From Streptomyces marincola (GTDB lineage: Bacteria > Actinomycetota > Actinomycetes > Streptomycetales > Streptomycetaceae), in assembly GCF_020410765.1 (NCBI RefSeq), contig NZ_CP084541.1:2976001-3040000 (forward strand): DNA of 64,000 bases. Direction: 5' to 3'. The position numbers and the translations under genes are program-made. The notes beneath the pieces are model-generated. The model saw nothing but the letters and a program-made list of their open reading frames with translations. It made no database searches and was not told where the DNA came from. This document shows, one piece after another, positions 15,872 through 24,303 of the stretch. How positions within the stretch are numbered: the stretch's first letter is position 1; each line of letters begins with the position of its first letter.

Positions 15872-16691
15872 CGGGGCCGCTCCCGCGCGCGTAGCGTCCC
15901 GGGGTGACGCCCGTGAGCCGCTTGAAGTGCCGGTTCAGGTGCGACTGGTCGTAGAAGCCGGTGGCGGTCGCGACCTGCGCCGGCGGGCGCCCGTCGAGCA
16001 GGAGCCGCCGCGCGCGGTCGACACGGCGCGCCATCAGGTACTGGTGCGGCGCGATCCCGAAGGCGGCGGTGAACGAGCGCACGAGGTGCGTGGGGTGCGC
16101 GTGCAGCAGCCGCGCGGCCTCGGCCAGGCTCAGGCCGTCGCGCCAGCGCGCGTCGAGCAGGTCCCGCAGGTCGTGTCCGAGGCCGGCGCGCGCGTGCGGC
16201 GGACCGGCGGCGGACCGGGGCCGCAGGTGGGCGCGCAGCCGTTCGCCGATGAACGCGAGCCTGGCCGCCGCCTCGAACTCGTCGCCCCGGTGGGCCAGGG
16301 CCGCGTGGAGCCGCGCGACGCGCCGGCGCAGCAGCGGGTCGCGCAGGTCGGGGCCGTCCACGGCGGGGCCGATGAGGCTGTCGTCGAGCAGGGTCCCGTC
16401 CAGGTACAGCACCCGCTTGCGGAAGCCGCGCGCGGTGGCGGGCGAGCCGTTGTGCGGAACGCGCGGCGGGAGCAGCGACACCGTGTCGTGCGGGGTGCCG
16501 CGCTCGTGCCGGTCCAGGTCGTAGCGCACCGCGCCGTCGTCGACGATCAGCAGGGTCCACACCTCGTGGACGTGCATGGGGTAGGCGTGCTCGGTGAACC
16601 GGGCGTGGAAGACCTCCGCGACCCCGGGCACCCGGGGGCGCCACGCGGAGACCTCCTGGCGCGCCGCGCGCCGTCCTGCCGTGTCGAGCAT
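15861..16691 (-). CDS. AraC-family transcriptional regulator
   Basis: 276 aa. The N-terminal cupin-like AraC binding domain is marked by HARFTEHAYPMHVHEVWTL and LLPPRVPHNG. The C-terminal double helix-turn-helix has SLAEAARLLHAHPTHLVRSF and FYDQSHLNRHFKRLTGVTPG. TACGTT (16698-16703) ends 6 bases before the ATG with no Shine-Dalgarno, so a leaderless mRNA is likely. It is divergent, 51 bp away, from a DUF2000 gene, its probable target; such pairs are common. Confidence 0.92.
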   Translation of the reverse strand: MLDTAGRRAARQEVSAWRPRVPGVAEVFHARFTEHAYPMHVHEVWTLLIVDDGAVRYDLDRHERGTPHDTVSLLPPRVPHNGSPATARGFRKRVLYLDGTLLDDSLIGPAVDGPDLRDPLLRRRVARLHAALAHRGDEFEAAARLAFIGERLRAHLRPRSAAGPPHARAGLGHDLRDLLDARWRDGLSLAEAARLLHAHPTHLVRSFTAAFGIAPHQYLMARRVDRARRLLLDGRPPAQVATATGFYDQSHLNRHFKRLTGVTPGRYARGSGPGRR

Positions 16692-16742
16692 GTCAAGAAC
16701 GTACAAGACCGCGCGGCGGGGCGGTCGGCAGTCTGCTGTGCC

Positions 16743-17174
16743 ATGACGAACGACAGCACCCCGGTACGGTTCGACACCAAGATCGCCGTGCTGCTGCGCG
16801 AGGACCTGGCGTCCTGGCAGCGGCTGAACGTGACGGCGTTCCTGGTCAGCGGCCTCGGCAACGCGTTCCCCGAGGTGGTCGGCGAGCCGTACGCCGACGC
16901 CGACGGCACCCCGTACCTGCCCATGTTCCGCCAGCCCGTCCTGGTCTTCGAGGGGGCGAAGGAGACGCTGACCGCCGCGCACGGCCGCGCGCTGGGCCGC
17001 GCGCTGCCCCGGTCGGTGTTCACGTCCGACCTGTTCTCGACCGGGAACGACCGGGACAACCGCACGGCGGTCCGCGCGGTGCGCGGAGACGATCTCGATC
17101 TGGTGGGTCTGGCCGTGTACGGGCCGCGCAACGCGGTCGACAAGGTGCTCAAGGGCGCGCGCATGCACCCCTGA
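16743..17174 (+). CDS. DUF2000 family protein
   Basis: 143 aa, full length for the family. Typical features are FDTKIAVLLREDLASWQRLNV, VSGLGNAFPEVVGEPY and MFRQPVLVF near the middle. The fold is related to peptidyl-tRNA hydrolase-like proteins, but no activity is established. A short intergenic region shared with the AraC gene suggests control by it. Confidence 0.88.
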   Translation: MTNDSTPVRFDTKIAVLLREDLASWQRLNVTAFLVSGLGNAFPEVVGEPYADADGTPYLPMFRQPVLVFEGAKETLTAAHGRALGRALPRSVFTSDLFSTGNDRDNRTAVRAVRGDDLDLVGLAVYGPRNAVDKVLKGARMHP

Positions 17175-17225
17175 GCGCTCTGGGCCGCTGCCGCGCGCCG
17201 CTCCGCCTCGGTTCCCAGGCCCGGC

Positions 17226-18152
17226 TCAGCCGTTGACCGGCGAGATGTAGAGCTGGTCGACGAGGACATCGCAGGAGCCGGCGCAGGTCAGCTGCACGGT
17301 GTTCTCGCCCTCCTGGAGGTCCACCTGCTTCCAGGTGGAGAACCAGCTGTTCTCCCACTCGTCGACCCCGTCCGCGTAGTCCTCCATCTCGACGAGGTCG
17401 TCGCGCGGGGTGCCGTTGACGGAGAACGCCATGCCCTGGCCGTCGCTGATCACGGCGTAGCCGGCGTTGAGCCGGTAGGGACCCGGCTCGCCGTTCAGCT
17501 CGAACGTCCAGGTGATCGTGGCGTTGGGCGCGCCCTGCACGGAGATGTACTGGCCGTCGGGGGAACGGGCGCCGGCGATGCCGGAGGTGAGCGCGGCGCC
17601 GTTGCCGAGCTGGAGGTCGGCCAGCTCGGCGGTGGGGGGCCCGTCCGACTCGGTCTCCTCGTCGGTGGGCTCCTCGGTCGGCTCGTCGTCCGCGTTGCCG
17701 CCGTCGTCCTCCTCGGGCGCGGTGGGCGTGGCGTCGCCGCCGGCCTCGGGGTTCTCGTCCTCGCCGCCGCTGAAGACTATGGCCGCGCCGATGCCGACCA
17801 CGACCGCGAGGACCACGGCGATGGCGCCGATCAGCAGCCCGTTGCGGCGCGGCTCGGTGTCGCGGCGGCGGGGCGGGCCCGCGCCGTAGGGCGGCGCGCC
17901 GCCCGGCTGGGTCTCGGGGGCCGCGTAGTAGGCGTCGGGACGGGCCTGCGGCGGCTGCTGCTGCCCGCGGTACCCCTGCTGGCCGCCGAACGTCCGCTCC
18001 CCCACCGGGCGGACCTGGTTGTACGACGGCTGCCGGGGGGCCGGGCGGCCCTGACCCTGCTGCGGCTGGTCTCCCTCGGGTCGATAGAGGTAGGCGAACG
18101 GGTCGTCGTCGCCCTCATCGGGCGTGCCCCTGCCGTTGTGCCCCGCGCTCAT
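17226..18152 (-). CDS. single-pass membrane protein with an extracytoplasmic carbohydrate-binding-like domain
   Basis: 308 aa, starting at an ATG with AAGGAG 9 bases upstream. Residues 1-100 are a Gln/Pro/Gly-rich cytoplasmic tail (QQQ and GYRGQQQPP repeats). Residues 105-127 form one membrane helix. Residues 130-190 are an acidic Glu/Asp/Thr linker. The last 110 residues resemble a CBM35-type beta sandwich (ITWTFELNGEPGPYRLNAGYAV, WKQVDLQEGENTVQLTC), with two cysteines in CAGSCD that could form a disulfide. It may bind a sugar polymer at the wall; no catalytic motif is visible. Confidence 0.8.
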   Translation of the reverse strand: MSAGHNGRGTPDEGDDDPFAYLYRPEGDQPQQGQGRPAPRQPSYNQVRPVGERTFGGQQGYRGQQQPPQARPDAYYAAPETQPGGAPPYGAGPPRRRDTEPRRNGLLIGAIAVVLAVVVGIGAAIVFSGGEDENPEAGGDATPTAPEEDDGGNADDEPTEEPTDEETESDGPPTAELADLQLGNGAALTSGIAGARSPDGQYISVQGAPNATITWTFELNGEPGPYRLNAGYAVISDGQGMAFSVNGTPRDDLVEMEDYADGVDEWENSWFSTWKQVDLQEGENTVQLTCAGSCDVLVDQLYISPVNG

Positions 18153-18248
18153 CGACTCCCGCTCCTTCGTCTGCGCTTCCCCCACCTGCGTACGGGCGCG
18201 AGCCTACCCCGTCCGGGCGAACGCACCGACTTCTCCCGGCCGCCCCGG

Positions 18249-19859
18249 TCAGCCCGCGCGCCGCTTGCCCTGGGACCTGGAGCGCTTCTCGACATACATG
18301 CGCTGGTCGGCGGATTCCAGCACTTCCTCCGTCGTCATCCCGCAGGCCGCCCAGCCGATGCCGAAGCTGGCGCCGACCCGCACCGCCCTGCCCTCGACCC
18401 GGATCGGCGGGATGATCCCGTTGCGCAGCCGGACCGCGAGGTCGGAGGCCTCGGCGAGGCCGAGGCCCTCGGCCAGCACGACGAACTCGTCGCCGCCCAG
18501 GCGCGCGACCGTGTCGTTGTCCCGCACGCCCTGTTCGAGCCGCCGGGCGACCTCCACCAGGACGGCATCGCCGCAGACATGGCCGAAACGGTCATTTATG
18601 GACTTGAAACCGTCGAGGTCGCAGAAGAGAACGGCCAGCCCCTTGCCGTCCCCGCCGGGCGCCTCGGGCGTGTACACGTGCTCGTGGTGGTCGAAGGGGC
18701 GCGGGGGCGGCGTGCCGATGCCCTCGAAGGCGTCCGTGGCCCCGTCGGCGACCGGGGTGATGTCCGGGCCGAACCGGTCGGGCGCCACGCCGCATATCCG
18801 GCCGCCGAGGCGGGCGCGCAGCTCGGCGCTGTTGGGCAGGCCGGTCAGGGAGTCGTGGCTGGCGCGGTGGGCCAGGGCGAGCTCGTGCCGCTTGCGCTCC
18901 TCGATGTCCTCCACGTGCGTCAGCTGCACCCGCGGGCCGTCCGCGGCGTCCGCGACGACCGAGTTCCGCAGGGAGACCCACACGTAGGAGCCGTCGCGGC
19001 GGGCCAGCCGCAGCTCCGCGCGCCCGCCCTCGGCCGAGGTGCGCAGCAGCACCCCGGTGTCCTCGGGGTGCACCAGGTCGGAGAAGCAGTAGCGGCGCAG
19101 CACCGGGCCCGAGCGCCCGAGCAGCCGGCACAGCGCGTCGTTCACCTTGATCAGCCGGCCGTGGTTCTCGCCGCCCACCTCGGCGATGGCCATGCCGCTC
19201 GGCGCGTACTCGAACGCCTGCCGGAAGCTCTCCTCGCTGGCCCGGAGGGCCTGCTGGTCCCGTTCGAGCCGGATCAGCGCGCGCTGCATGTTGCCGCGCA
19301 GGCGGGCGTTGCTGATGGCTATCGCGGCCTGCGAGGCGTACAGCTGGAGCGCCTCGCACCCCCAGGGGCCCGGGCGGCGGCCGTTGCGGGGGCGGTCGAC
19401 TTCGAGGACGGCGAGCAGCTCGCCGTCGGACGCGTACATGGGGGCGAAGAGGCGGTCCATCGGGTGCCACTCCTCGGGGTACCGGGGGGCCGGGCCCGTG
19501 GTGTGCCACTGCGGCACGTCGTCGTGGTCGAGCACCCAGCCCTCGGTGTAGGGGATGAAGCGCAGCGCGCCCCAGCGTTCTCCCATGGCAAGACGCCGCT
19601 CCCAGGACTCGCGGGAGCCGGTCCGGCCGGCGATGGCGGCCTCCGCCTTGTCGCTGCCGGCGACGGCGGCGACGAGGAGGTCGCCGTCGGTTCTGACGAG
19701 ATTGACGGCTGCCAGTTCGAACCCGAGTGCGGCGACGGCGCCGTCCGCGATGGTCTGGAGGGTGTCCGCCATGCTGCGGGCAGTGCTCAGCTGGGCGACG
19801 ACCCGGTGCAACTCCCGCAGCGAGGCGAGGCGCACGTATGGCTCCGTCTCCGTTTCCAT
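18249..19859 (-). CDS. cdgB: GAF-PAS-GGDEF diguanylate cyclase, CdgB-like
   Basis: 536 aa. It makes cyclic di-GMP, which in Streptomyces acts through BldD to hold vegetative growth. Order: GAF-like sensor (about 20-195), PAS (about 215-330, ending DIEERKRHELAL), then GGDEF. The active-site GGDEF is at 455-459, preceded by the product-inhibition RxxD (RDND) at the usual 5-residue spacing, so it should be active and feedback-inhibited. A roughly 50-residue His/Pro-rich insertion (about 356-406) splits the GGDEF domain before AVLFCDLDGFK. The start METETEP is chosen by its adjacent GGGGGAG. Confidence 0.92.
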   Translation of the reverse strand: METETEPYVRLASLRELHRVVAQLSTARSMADTLQTIADGAVAALGFELAAVNLVRTDGDLLVAAVAGSDKAEAAIAGRTGSRESWERRLAMGERWGALRFIPYTEGWVLDHDDVPQWHTTGPAPRYPEEWHPMDRLFAPMYASDGELLAVLEVDRPRNGRRPGPWGCEALQLYASQAAIAISNARLRGNMQRALIRLERDQQALRASEESFRQAFEYAPSGMAIAEVGGENHGRLIKVNDALCRLLGRSGPVLRRYCFSDLVHPEDTGVLLRTSAEGGRAELRLARRDGSYVWVSLRNSVVADAADGPRVQLTHVEDIEERKRHELALAHRASHDSLTGLPNSAELRARLGGRICGVAPDRFGPDITPVADGATDAFEGIGTPPPRPFDHHEHVYTPEAPGGDGKGLAVLFCDLDGFKSINDRFGHVCGDAVLVEVARRLEQGVRDNDTVARLGGDEFVVLAEGLGLAEASDLAVRLRNGIIPPIRVEGRAVRVGASFGIGWAACGMTTEEVLESADQRMYVEKRSRSQGKRRAG

Positions 19860-19956
19860 CACTCCCCCGGGCGCGAAATGCACGTGCAGATACACAGGCC
19901 ACTGAATCACAGGGTGCTGCCCACTAGGTACACAGGGTCAGCAATTAGTTGCCCAC

Positions 19957-19972
19957 TGTGATCCATGTCACA
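19957..19972. promoter_or_regulatory. Crp-like palindrome between cdgB and the flavin reductase gene
   Basis: TGTGATCCATGTCACA is a perfect TGTGA-N6-TCACA dyad; the symmetry extends one more base each side. It lies 98 bases from the cdgB start and about 100 from the divergent gene. Confidence 0.65.
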
Positions 19973-20072
19973 GCGCGGAAAGGCTCGGTCGCGGGACGTA
20001 GGACGTCCGGTGAACGGCTCTGGTTCCGCGGCCCGATGCGGGCCGCGCGGGGCGGAACGTACCGTTGCGAGC

Positions 20073-20633
20073 GTGTCTCTACCCGCGCAGCCGTCCGAGT
20101 CCGTTCCCCACCGAGAAGGGCATGCTGGGGAGGTGAGTGAGGAGGAGTTCCGCGGCGCCCTCGCCCGGCTCGCCGCGGGCGTCGTCCTGGTGACCGCGCA
20201 CGACGACGAGGAGGGGCCGCACGGCGCCCCGGCCGGGATGACGGCGACCGCGTTCATGTCGGTGTCCCTCGACCCGCCCCTGGTGCTGGTCAGCGTGCGC
20301 ACCGGCTCCCGGATGGACGAGCTGCTGGAACGGCAGCCGCTGTGGGCCGCGTCCCTGCTGCCGGAGGAGCACCGCGTGATCGCGGGGCGTTTCGCGATGA
20401 AGGGACGGCTCAGCGACCGGCTGCTGTTCCAGGAAGTACCCCATATACGCGGCGCGGCCACCGGCGCACCGTTGCTCAAGGGGGCGCTCGCGACGGTCGA
20501 GTGCCGCACCGAGCGGCGCGTGACGGCCGGTGACCACACCCTGGTGATCGCGCGCGTCCTGACCGCGGCCCTCCCCGCCGTCCCCGGCGGCCCGCTCCTC
20601 TACTACCGCGGCGGCTACCGGCACCTGGCCTGA
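20073..20633 (+). CDS. flavin reductase-like FMN-binding protein
   Basis: 186 aa. The family is NAD(P)H:FMN oxidoreductases that supply reduced flavin to monooxygenases. EEEFRGALARLAAGVVLVTA, GMTATAFMSVSLDPPLVLVSV and DHTLVIARV are typical of the split-barrel flavin fold. The GTG at 20073 is chosen because TACCGT ends 7 bases before it, indicating a leaderless mRNA; a GTG at 20133 is possible. No partner monooxygenase is adjacent, so it may be a general flavin reductase. Confidence 0.85.
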   Translation: MSLPAQPSESVPHREGHAGEVSEEEFRGALARLAAGVVLVTAHDDEEGPHGAPAGMTATAFMSVSLDPPLVLVSVRTGSRMDELLERQPLWAASLLPEEHRVIAGRFAMKGRLSDRLLFQEVPHIRGAATGAPLLKGALATVECRTERRVTAGDHTLVIARVLTAALPAVPGGPLLYYRGGYRHLA

Positions 20634-20682
20634 CCGCTCCCGCCGCGCGGCGGGCGGCGGCCCGCCCGCGCCGGGCCCCGCC

Positions 20683-21123
20683 TCAGTCCCAGTCCCGGCC
20701 GCCGCCGCGCCCGCGCTTGACCTCGGCGCGCCTGCGCTTGTCCGCGAGCCGCCGCTCGGTCACACCGCGCGGCACGCGCCGCGCCCTGCGCGGCGGGGGC
20801 GGCGGCGCCGACGCCTCGGCGAGCAGCCCCGCGAGGCGCTTCGCCGCGGTCTCGCGGTTGCGCCACTGCGATCGGTGCTCGTCGGCCCGCACGCTCACCA
20901 CCCCGTCGGACAGCCGCCCCGCGAGCCGTTCCAGCGCGCGCCGCTTCCACACCTCGGGCAGGGCGCGGGTGGCGCGGAGGTCGAACAGGACCTCGACGCG
21001 GCTGTCCGAGGTGTTCACGTGCTGACCGCCGGGCCCGGACGAGCGGGAGAAACGCCAGCGGAGCTCGGACTCCGGCAGGGAGACCGAGCCGCGGATGACG
21101 TAGGGGCCGGACACACCCCCCAT
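20683..21123 (-). CDS. arfB: peptidyl-tRNA hydrolase ArfB (YaeJ-type ribosome rescue factor)
   Basis: 146 aa. It hydrolyses peptidyl-tRNA on ribosomes stalled at the end of broken mRNAs. The catalytic GGQ is in SSGPGGQHVNTSDSRVE, and the Arg/Lys-rich tail (RRLADKRRRAEVKRGRGGG) is the part that enters the empty mRNA channel in this family. The codon-recognition domains of release factors are absent, which distinguishes it from RF1 and RF2. It is monocistronic. Confidence 0.92.
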   Translation of the reverse strand: MGGVSGPYVIRGSVSLPESELRWRFSRSSGPGGQHVNTSDSRVEVLFDLRATRALPEVWKRRALERLAGRLSDGVVSVRADEHRSQWRNRETAAKRLAGLLAEASAPPPPPRRARRVPRGVTERRLADKRRRAEVKRGRGGGRDWD

Positions 21124-21264
21124 GATCCCCCGGTCGGCCCAGTCCCGCACGCCGGTTTTCGTCCGAAGTCGCGCGGAACCCTCGAACCCCCTCACATCGT
21201 TGGGCCCAGGGAGAGTAACGTCATCGCAAAGGCGACCCTGCGCGATACGAACAAGGGGATTTAC

Positions 21265-21840
21265 ATGGGTGTGAGCCTGTCCAAGGGTGGCAACGTCTCG
21301 CTGACCAAGGAGGCGCCCGGCCTGACCGCCGTCACCGTCGGCCTGGGCTGGGACGTCAGGACCACCACGGGTGCCGACTTCGACCTGGACGCGAGCGCCC
21401 TCGGTGTCAACTCGGCCGGCAAGATCGTGTCCGACCAGCACTTCATCTTCTACAACAACCTGGCGACGCCGGACGGCACGATCCAGCACACCGGGGACAA
21501 CCTGACCGGTGAGGGCGAGGGCGACGACGAGCAGATCAAGGTCAACCTCGCGGGTCTGCCCCCGGAGGTGGACAAGATCGTGTTCCCGGTGTCGATCCAC
21601 GACGCCGACAACCGCGGCCAGAACTTCGGCCAGGTGCGCAACGCGTTCATCCGCGTGCTGAACCAGGCCGGTGGCGCGGAGATCGCCCGCTACGACCTCA
21701 CCGAGGACGCCTCGACCGAGACCGCCATGGTCTTCGGCGAGCTGTACCGCAGCGGCGCCGACTGGAAGTTCCGCGCGGTCGGCCAGGGCTACGCCTCCGG
21801 CCTGGCCGGCATCGCCCAGGACTTCGGCGTCAACGTCTGA
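21265..21840 (+). CDS. TerD-family calcium-binding stress protein
   Basis: 191 aa, typical for TerD. It starts MGVSLSKGGNVSLTKEAPGL and contains the calcium-site acidic motifs GADFDLDASALGV and SIHDADNRGQNFGQVRNAFIRV. Family members confer tellurite or phage tolerance in some bacteria and affect development in Streptomyces. The ATG follows AAGGGG. It is single-gene with a strong terminator behind, and no other ter genes are adjacent. Confidence 0.93.
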   Translation: MGVSLSKGGNVSLTKEAPGLTAVTVGLGWDVRTTTGADFDLDASALGVNSAGKIVSDQHFIFYNNLATPDGTIQHTGDNLTGEGEGDDEQIKVNLAGLPPEVDKIVFPVSIHDADNRGQNFGQVRNAFIRVLNQAGGAEIARYDLTEDASTETAMVFGELYRSGADWKFRAVGQGYASGLAGIAQDFGVNV

Positions 21841-21924
21841 GACCGGCCCTCAGAACCGCCGGACCGCCGCCCCCGCAGGCCGCCTGCCGGCCGCGGACGG
21901 CGCGCCGACGGCCCGTTCGGCACC

Positions 21925-21955
21925 AGGACCCCCCGGCCCACCGCCGGGGGGTCCT
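21925..21955 (+). terminator. terD terminator
   Basis: A 13-bp perfect stem (AGGACCCCCCGGC) with a 5-base loop, 84 bases after the stop codon; it may also serve the convergent pentapeptide gene. Confidence 0.8.
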
Positions 21956-22004
21956 CGGCGTGCACGGCCCGGGCGCACGCGGCGAGGAGCCGCCGGCGCG
22001 CTGG

Positions 22005-22679
22005 TCACTCCATGACGCGCACCCCCAGCTCCGCGGCGAGCCGGGGCGCGAGGTCGAACAGCTGGGGCGGACTGATCACCGCCCCCGAGAGCCGGTCGAC
22101 GCCGCGCGCCACCTCAAGGCGCGACGCCCCCCGCAGGTCCACCTCGCGCAGCGCCGCCCCGTGGAAGTCCGCGCCGCGCAGCTCGCACCCGTCGAACGAC
22201 ACCCGCTCGCACCGCGCGCCGCCGAAGTCGGGCTCCACCAGTACGCAGTCCACGAACGCCACGTCGGTCAGCCGGGCCTGCCGCAGGTTCAGGAAGTCGA
22301 TTTTGCCGCCGCGCACCAGCACCCGGTTCAGCGTGGCGCCGCCGAGCTGCACGCCGCCGAACCGGCCGTCCCGCACCTCCACGTCCCGCAGCTCCGCCTC
22401 CGCCAGCACCGTGCCCACGCCCCTGACCCCGGACAGCAGGCTGTCCACGAACCTGGCGCGCTTCAGCCCCGCCTCGTCCAGCACGCAGTCGCGCAGCGCG
22501 CAGTCCATGAAATGCGCGCCCGGCGCGTCCGCGCCGGTCAGGTCGAGCCCCGCGAACTCGACACCGTCGTAGTCCCCCTCGGGGTCGAGCCGGGACCCCT
22601 CGAACGGCCGGGTCTCGGGGAGCGAGAAGACCGGGGGACGAGGGGGCCGCACCGCACTGCCCTGCTTGCTCTGCGCCAT
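22005..22679 (-). CDS. pentapeptide-repeat protein
   Basis: 224 aa. Roughly 25 tandem A(D/N)LXX-type pentapeptides run from about residue 40 to 195 (GLDLTGADAPGAHF, ELRGADFHGAALREVDL), predicting a right-handed quadrilateral beta helix. Its biochemical role is unknown; some relatives mimic DNA and protect gyrase. The start is ambiguous: ATGs at 22679, 22688 and 22691 are in frame, and the first of these has the better spacing. It shares a promoter region with a divergent oxidoreductase gene under a MerR-type operator. Confidence 0.8.
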   Translation of the reverse strand: MAQSKQGSAVRPPRPPVFSLPETRPFEGSRLDPEGDYDGVEFAGLDLTGADAPGAHFMDCALRDCVLDEAGLKRARFVDSLLSGVRGVGTVLAEAELRDVEVRDGRFGGVQLGGATLNRVLVRGGKIDFLNLRQARLTDVAFVDCVLVEPDFGGARCERVSFDGCELRGADFHGAALREVDLRGASRLEVARGVDRLSGAVISPPQLFDLAPRLAAELGVRVME

Positions 22680-22738
22680 GCCGGTCATCATCCACCCGGC
22701 CACTGACACTCCGCCCTCGACCGGCCCTCGACCGGCAC

Positions 22739-22769
22739 TTGACTTCAAGCGACCTTGAAGTCGGAGCCT
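22739..22769 (+). promoter_or_regulatory. MerR-type promoter with perfect dyad
   Basis: Arms GACTTCAAG (22741-22749) and CTTGAAGTC (22754-22762) form a perfect 9-bp inverted repeat. It sits between a TTGACT -35 box (22739-22744) and GAGCCT (22764-22769), giving the long 19-bp spacer typical of MerR activation. Confidence 0.75.
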
Positions 22770-22826
22770 TGGGGCGGCACCACCGGGTGCCAACCAGCAC
22801 CGCCCCGCCCCGCGAGGAGTCCCGCC

Positions 22827-23825
22827 ATGCACGCGATACGTCTGCACGCCTTCGGCCCACCGGAGAACCTGCTCCCTGCGGACCTGCCGGAGCCGGAACC
22901 CGCGCCCGGGCAGGTCAGGATCGCCGTGGCCGCGGCCGGGGTGCACGTCGTGGACACCGTGCTGCGCGCCGGCGGGACGAGGGGCCCGTTCCCCCTGCCC
23001 GAGCTGCCCACCGTGCCGGGCCGCGAGGTGGCGGGCACGGTGGACGCGACCGGCGAGGGCGTGCCGGCCGACTGGCTCGGCCGGCGCGTCGTCGCCCACC
23101 TCGGCGCGGTGCCCGGCGGCTACGCGGAGCGCGCCGTCACCACTCCCGACCGGCTGCACGTGCTGCCCGACGGGCTCCCGGCCGACCGGGCCGTCGCCAT
23201 GATCGGCACCGGCCGGACGGCCATGGGCATCCTGCGGTTCGCCGACCCGGGCCCCGGCGACACGGTGCTCGTGCTCGCCGCGGCCGGCGGCATCGGCTCC
23301 CTGCTGGTGCAGCACGCCAAACGGCGCGGCGCCACGGTGGTCGGCGCCGCTGGCGGACCGGCCAAGACCCGGGTCGTGCGGGGCCTGGGCGCGGATCTGG
23401 CCGTCGACTACAGGGAACCGGCCTGGACGGACCGGATCAGGTCCGCGTTCGGCGCCCTCAGCCATGTGTTCGAGGGCATCGGCGGCGCGACGGCCGACTC
23501 CGCCGTCCGGCTGCTCGGGCCCGGCGGCCTCCACCTGGTCTACGGCTGGTTCCCCGACGCCGCGGACCGCCAGGACGCGGGCCGGGTGACGGCCGAGGAA
23601 CTCAGGGAACGCGGCGCCGAGTCGATCACGGTCGTCGGCCCGCCGATGCTGGAGCGGATCGGCGGCCCGGGCAACCTGCGCGTGCTGGAGGAGGAGGCCC
23701 TCGCGCACGCGGGGGCCGGCCGCCTGGTGCCGCTCGTCCAGCGCTTCCCGCTGGCCGAGGCCGCGGCGGCCCACCGGGCCCTGGAGGCGCGGACGACGAT
23801 CGGCAAGGTGGTGCTCGTGCCCTGA
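22827..23825 (+). CDS. zinc-independent quinone oxidoreductase-like MDR dehydrogenase
   Basis: 332 aa in the medium-chain dehydrogenase/reductase superfamily. The N-terminal GroES-like domain has VPGREVAGTVDATGEGV. The Rossmann motif AAAGGIGSLLVQHAKRRGATVVG binds NADPH. Catalytic zinc ligands are absent, so it belongs with the NADPH:quinone reductases. GAGGAG precedes the ATG. The adjacent MerR gene and the dyad in its promoter point to induction by an electrophile, quinone or drug (inference). Confidence 0.88.
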   Translation: MHAIRLHAFGPPENLLPADLPEPEPAPGQVRIAVAAAGVHVVDTVLRAGGTRGPFPLPELPTVPGREVAGTVDATGEGVPADWLGRRVVAHLGAVPGGYAERAVTTPDRLHVLPDGLPADRAVAMIGTGRTAMGILRFADPGPGDTVLVLAAAGGIGSLLVQHAKRRGATVVGAAGGPAKTRVVRGLGADLAVDYREPAWTDRIRSAFGALSHVFEGIGGATADSAVRLLGPGGLHLVYGWFPDAADRQDAGRVTAEELRERGAESITVVGPPMLERIGGPGNLRVLEEEALAHAGAGRLVPLVQRFPLAEAAAAHRALEARTTIGKVVLVP

Positions 23826-23842
23826 GCGCCCGCGCCCGGACG

Positions 23843-24187
23843 TCACGGCCCGGCCAGGTACCCGGCGAGGTTGCCGCGAGTGCGGCGCAGCGCGTCGATG
23901 CGCGCGTCCATCGCCGCCATCTCCCGACCGAGGACGGCCCGCAGGTCCACGCACAGGTCGATCTCCGGCCGCTCGCCGCGGGCGCACGGCAGCACCTCGC
24001 GGATCACGCCGGTGGTCAGGCCCGCGTCCAGCAGGGCGCGGATCTGCCGCACGGTGACCACCGCGTCCTCGGCGTAGGCGCGGTAGCCGTTCGGCGCGCG
24101 CCCGGCGTCGAGCAGTCCCTGCTCCTCGTAGTAGCGCAGCAGTCGCGCACTGACCCCGGTGCGTGCGGACAGCTCCCCGATCAGCAT
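23843..24187 (-). CDS. MerR-family transcriptional regulator
   Basis: 114 aa. The winged helix-turn-helix is at residues 1-70 (MLIGELSARTGVSARLLRYYEEQGLL, GYRAYAEDAV). A dimerising helix follows (LGREMAAMDARIDALRRTRGNLAGYL). Two cysteines (PCARGERPEIDLCVD) flank the region where metal-sensing MerR proteins bind ligand, but the spacing fits no known metal class. It is convergent with the oxidoreductase gene and divergent from the aminotransferase gene; MerR-type promoters precede both. Confidence 0.9.
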   Translation of the reverse strand: MLIGELSARTGVSARLLRYYEEQGLLDAGRAPNGYRAYAEDAVVTVRQIRALLDAGLTTGVIREVLPCARGERPEIDLCVDLRAVLGREMAAMDARIDALRRTRGNLAGYLAGP

Positions 24188-24207
24188 GCGCACCGTCCCG
24201 TGCCGGC

Positions 24208-24239
24208 TTGACCTTTCCACCGATGTGAAGGGCTAACTT
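24208..24239 (+). promoter_or_regulatory. second MerR-type promoter, before the aminotransferase gene
   Basis: TTGACC (24208-24213) and TAACTT (24234-24239) are 20 bp apart. An imperfect dyad between them starts CCTT and ends AAGG. Confidence 0.6.
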
Positions 24240-24303
24240 CGCCTCCACCGGCGGATATTCCGCAGCGGCCGTTCGCACGGCCGCCACCCCACGGGAGTGA
24301 GCC

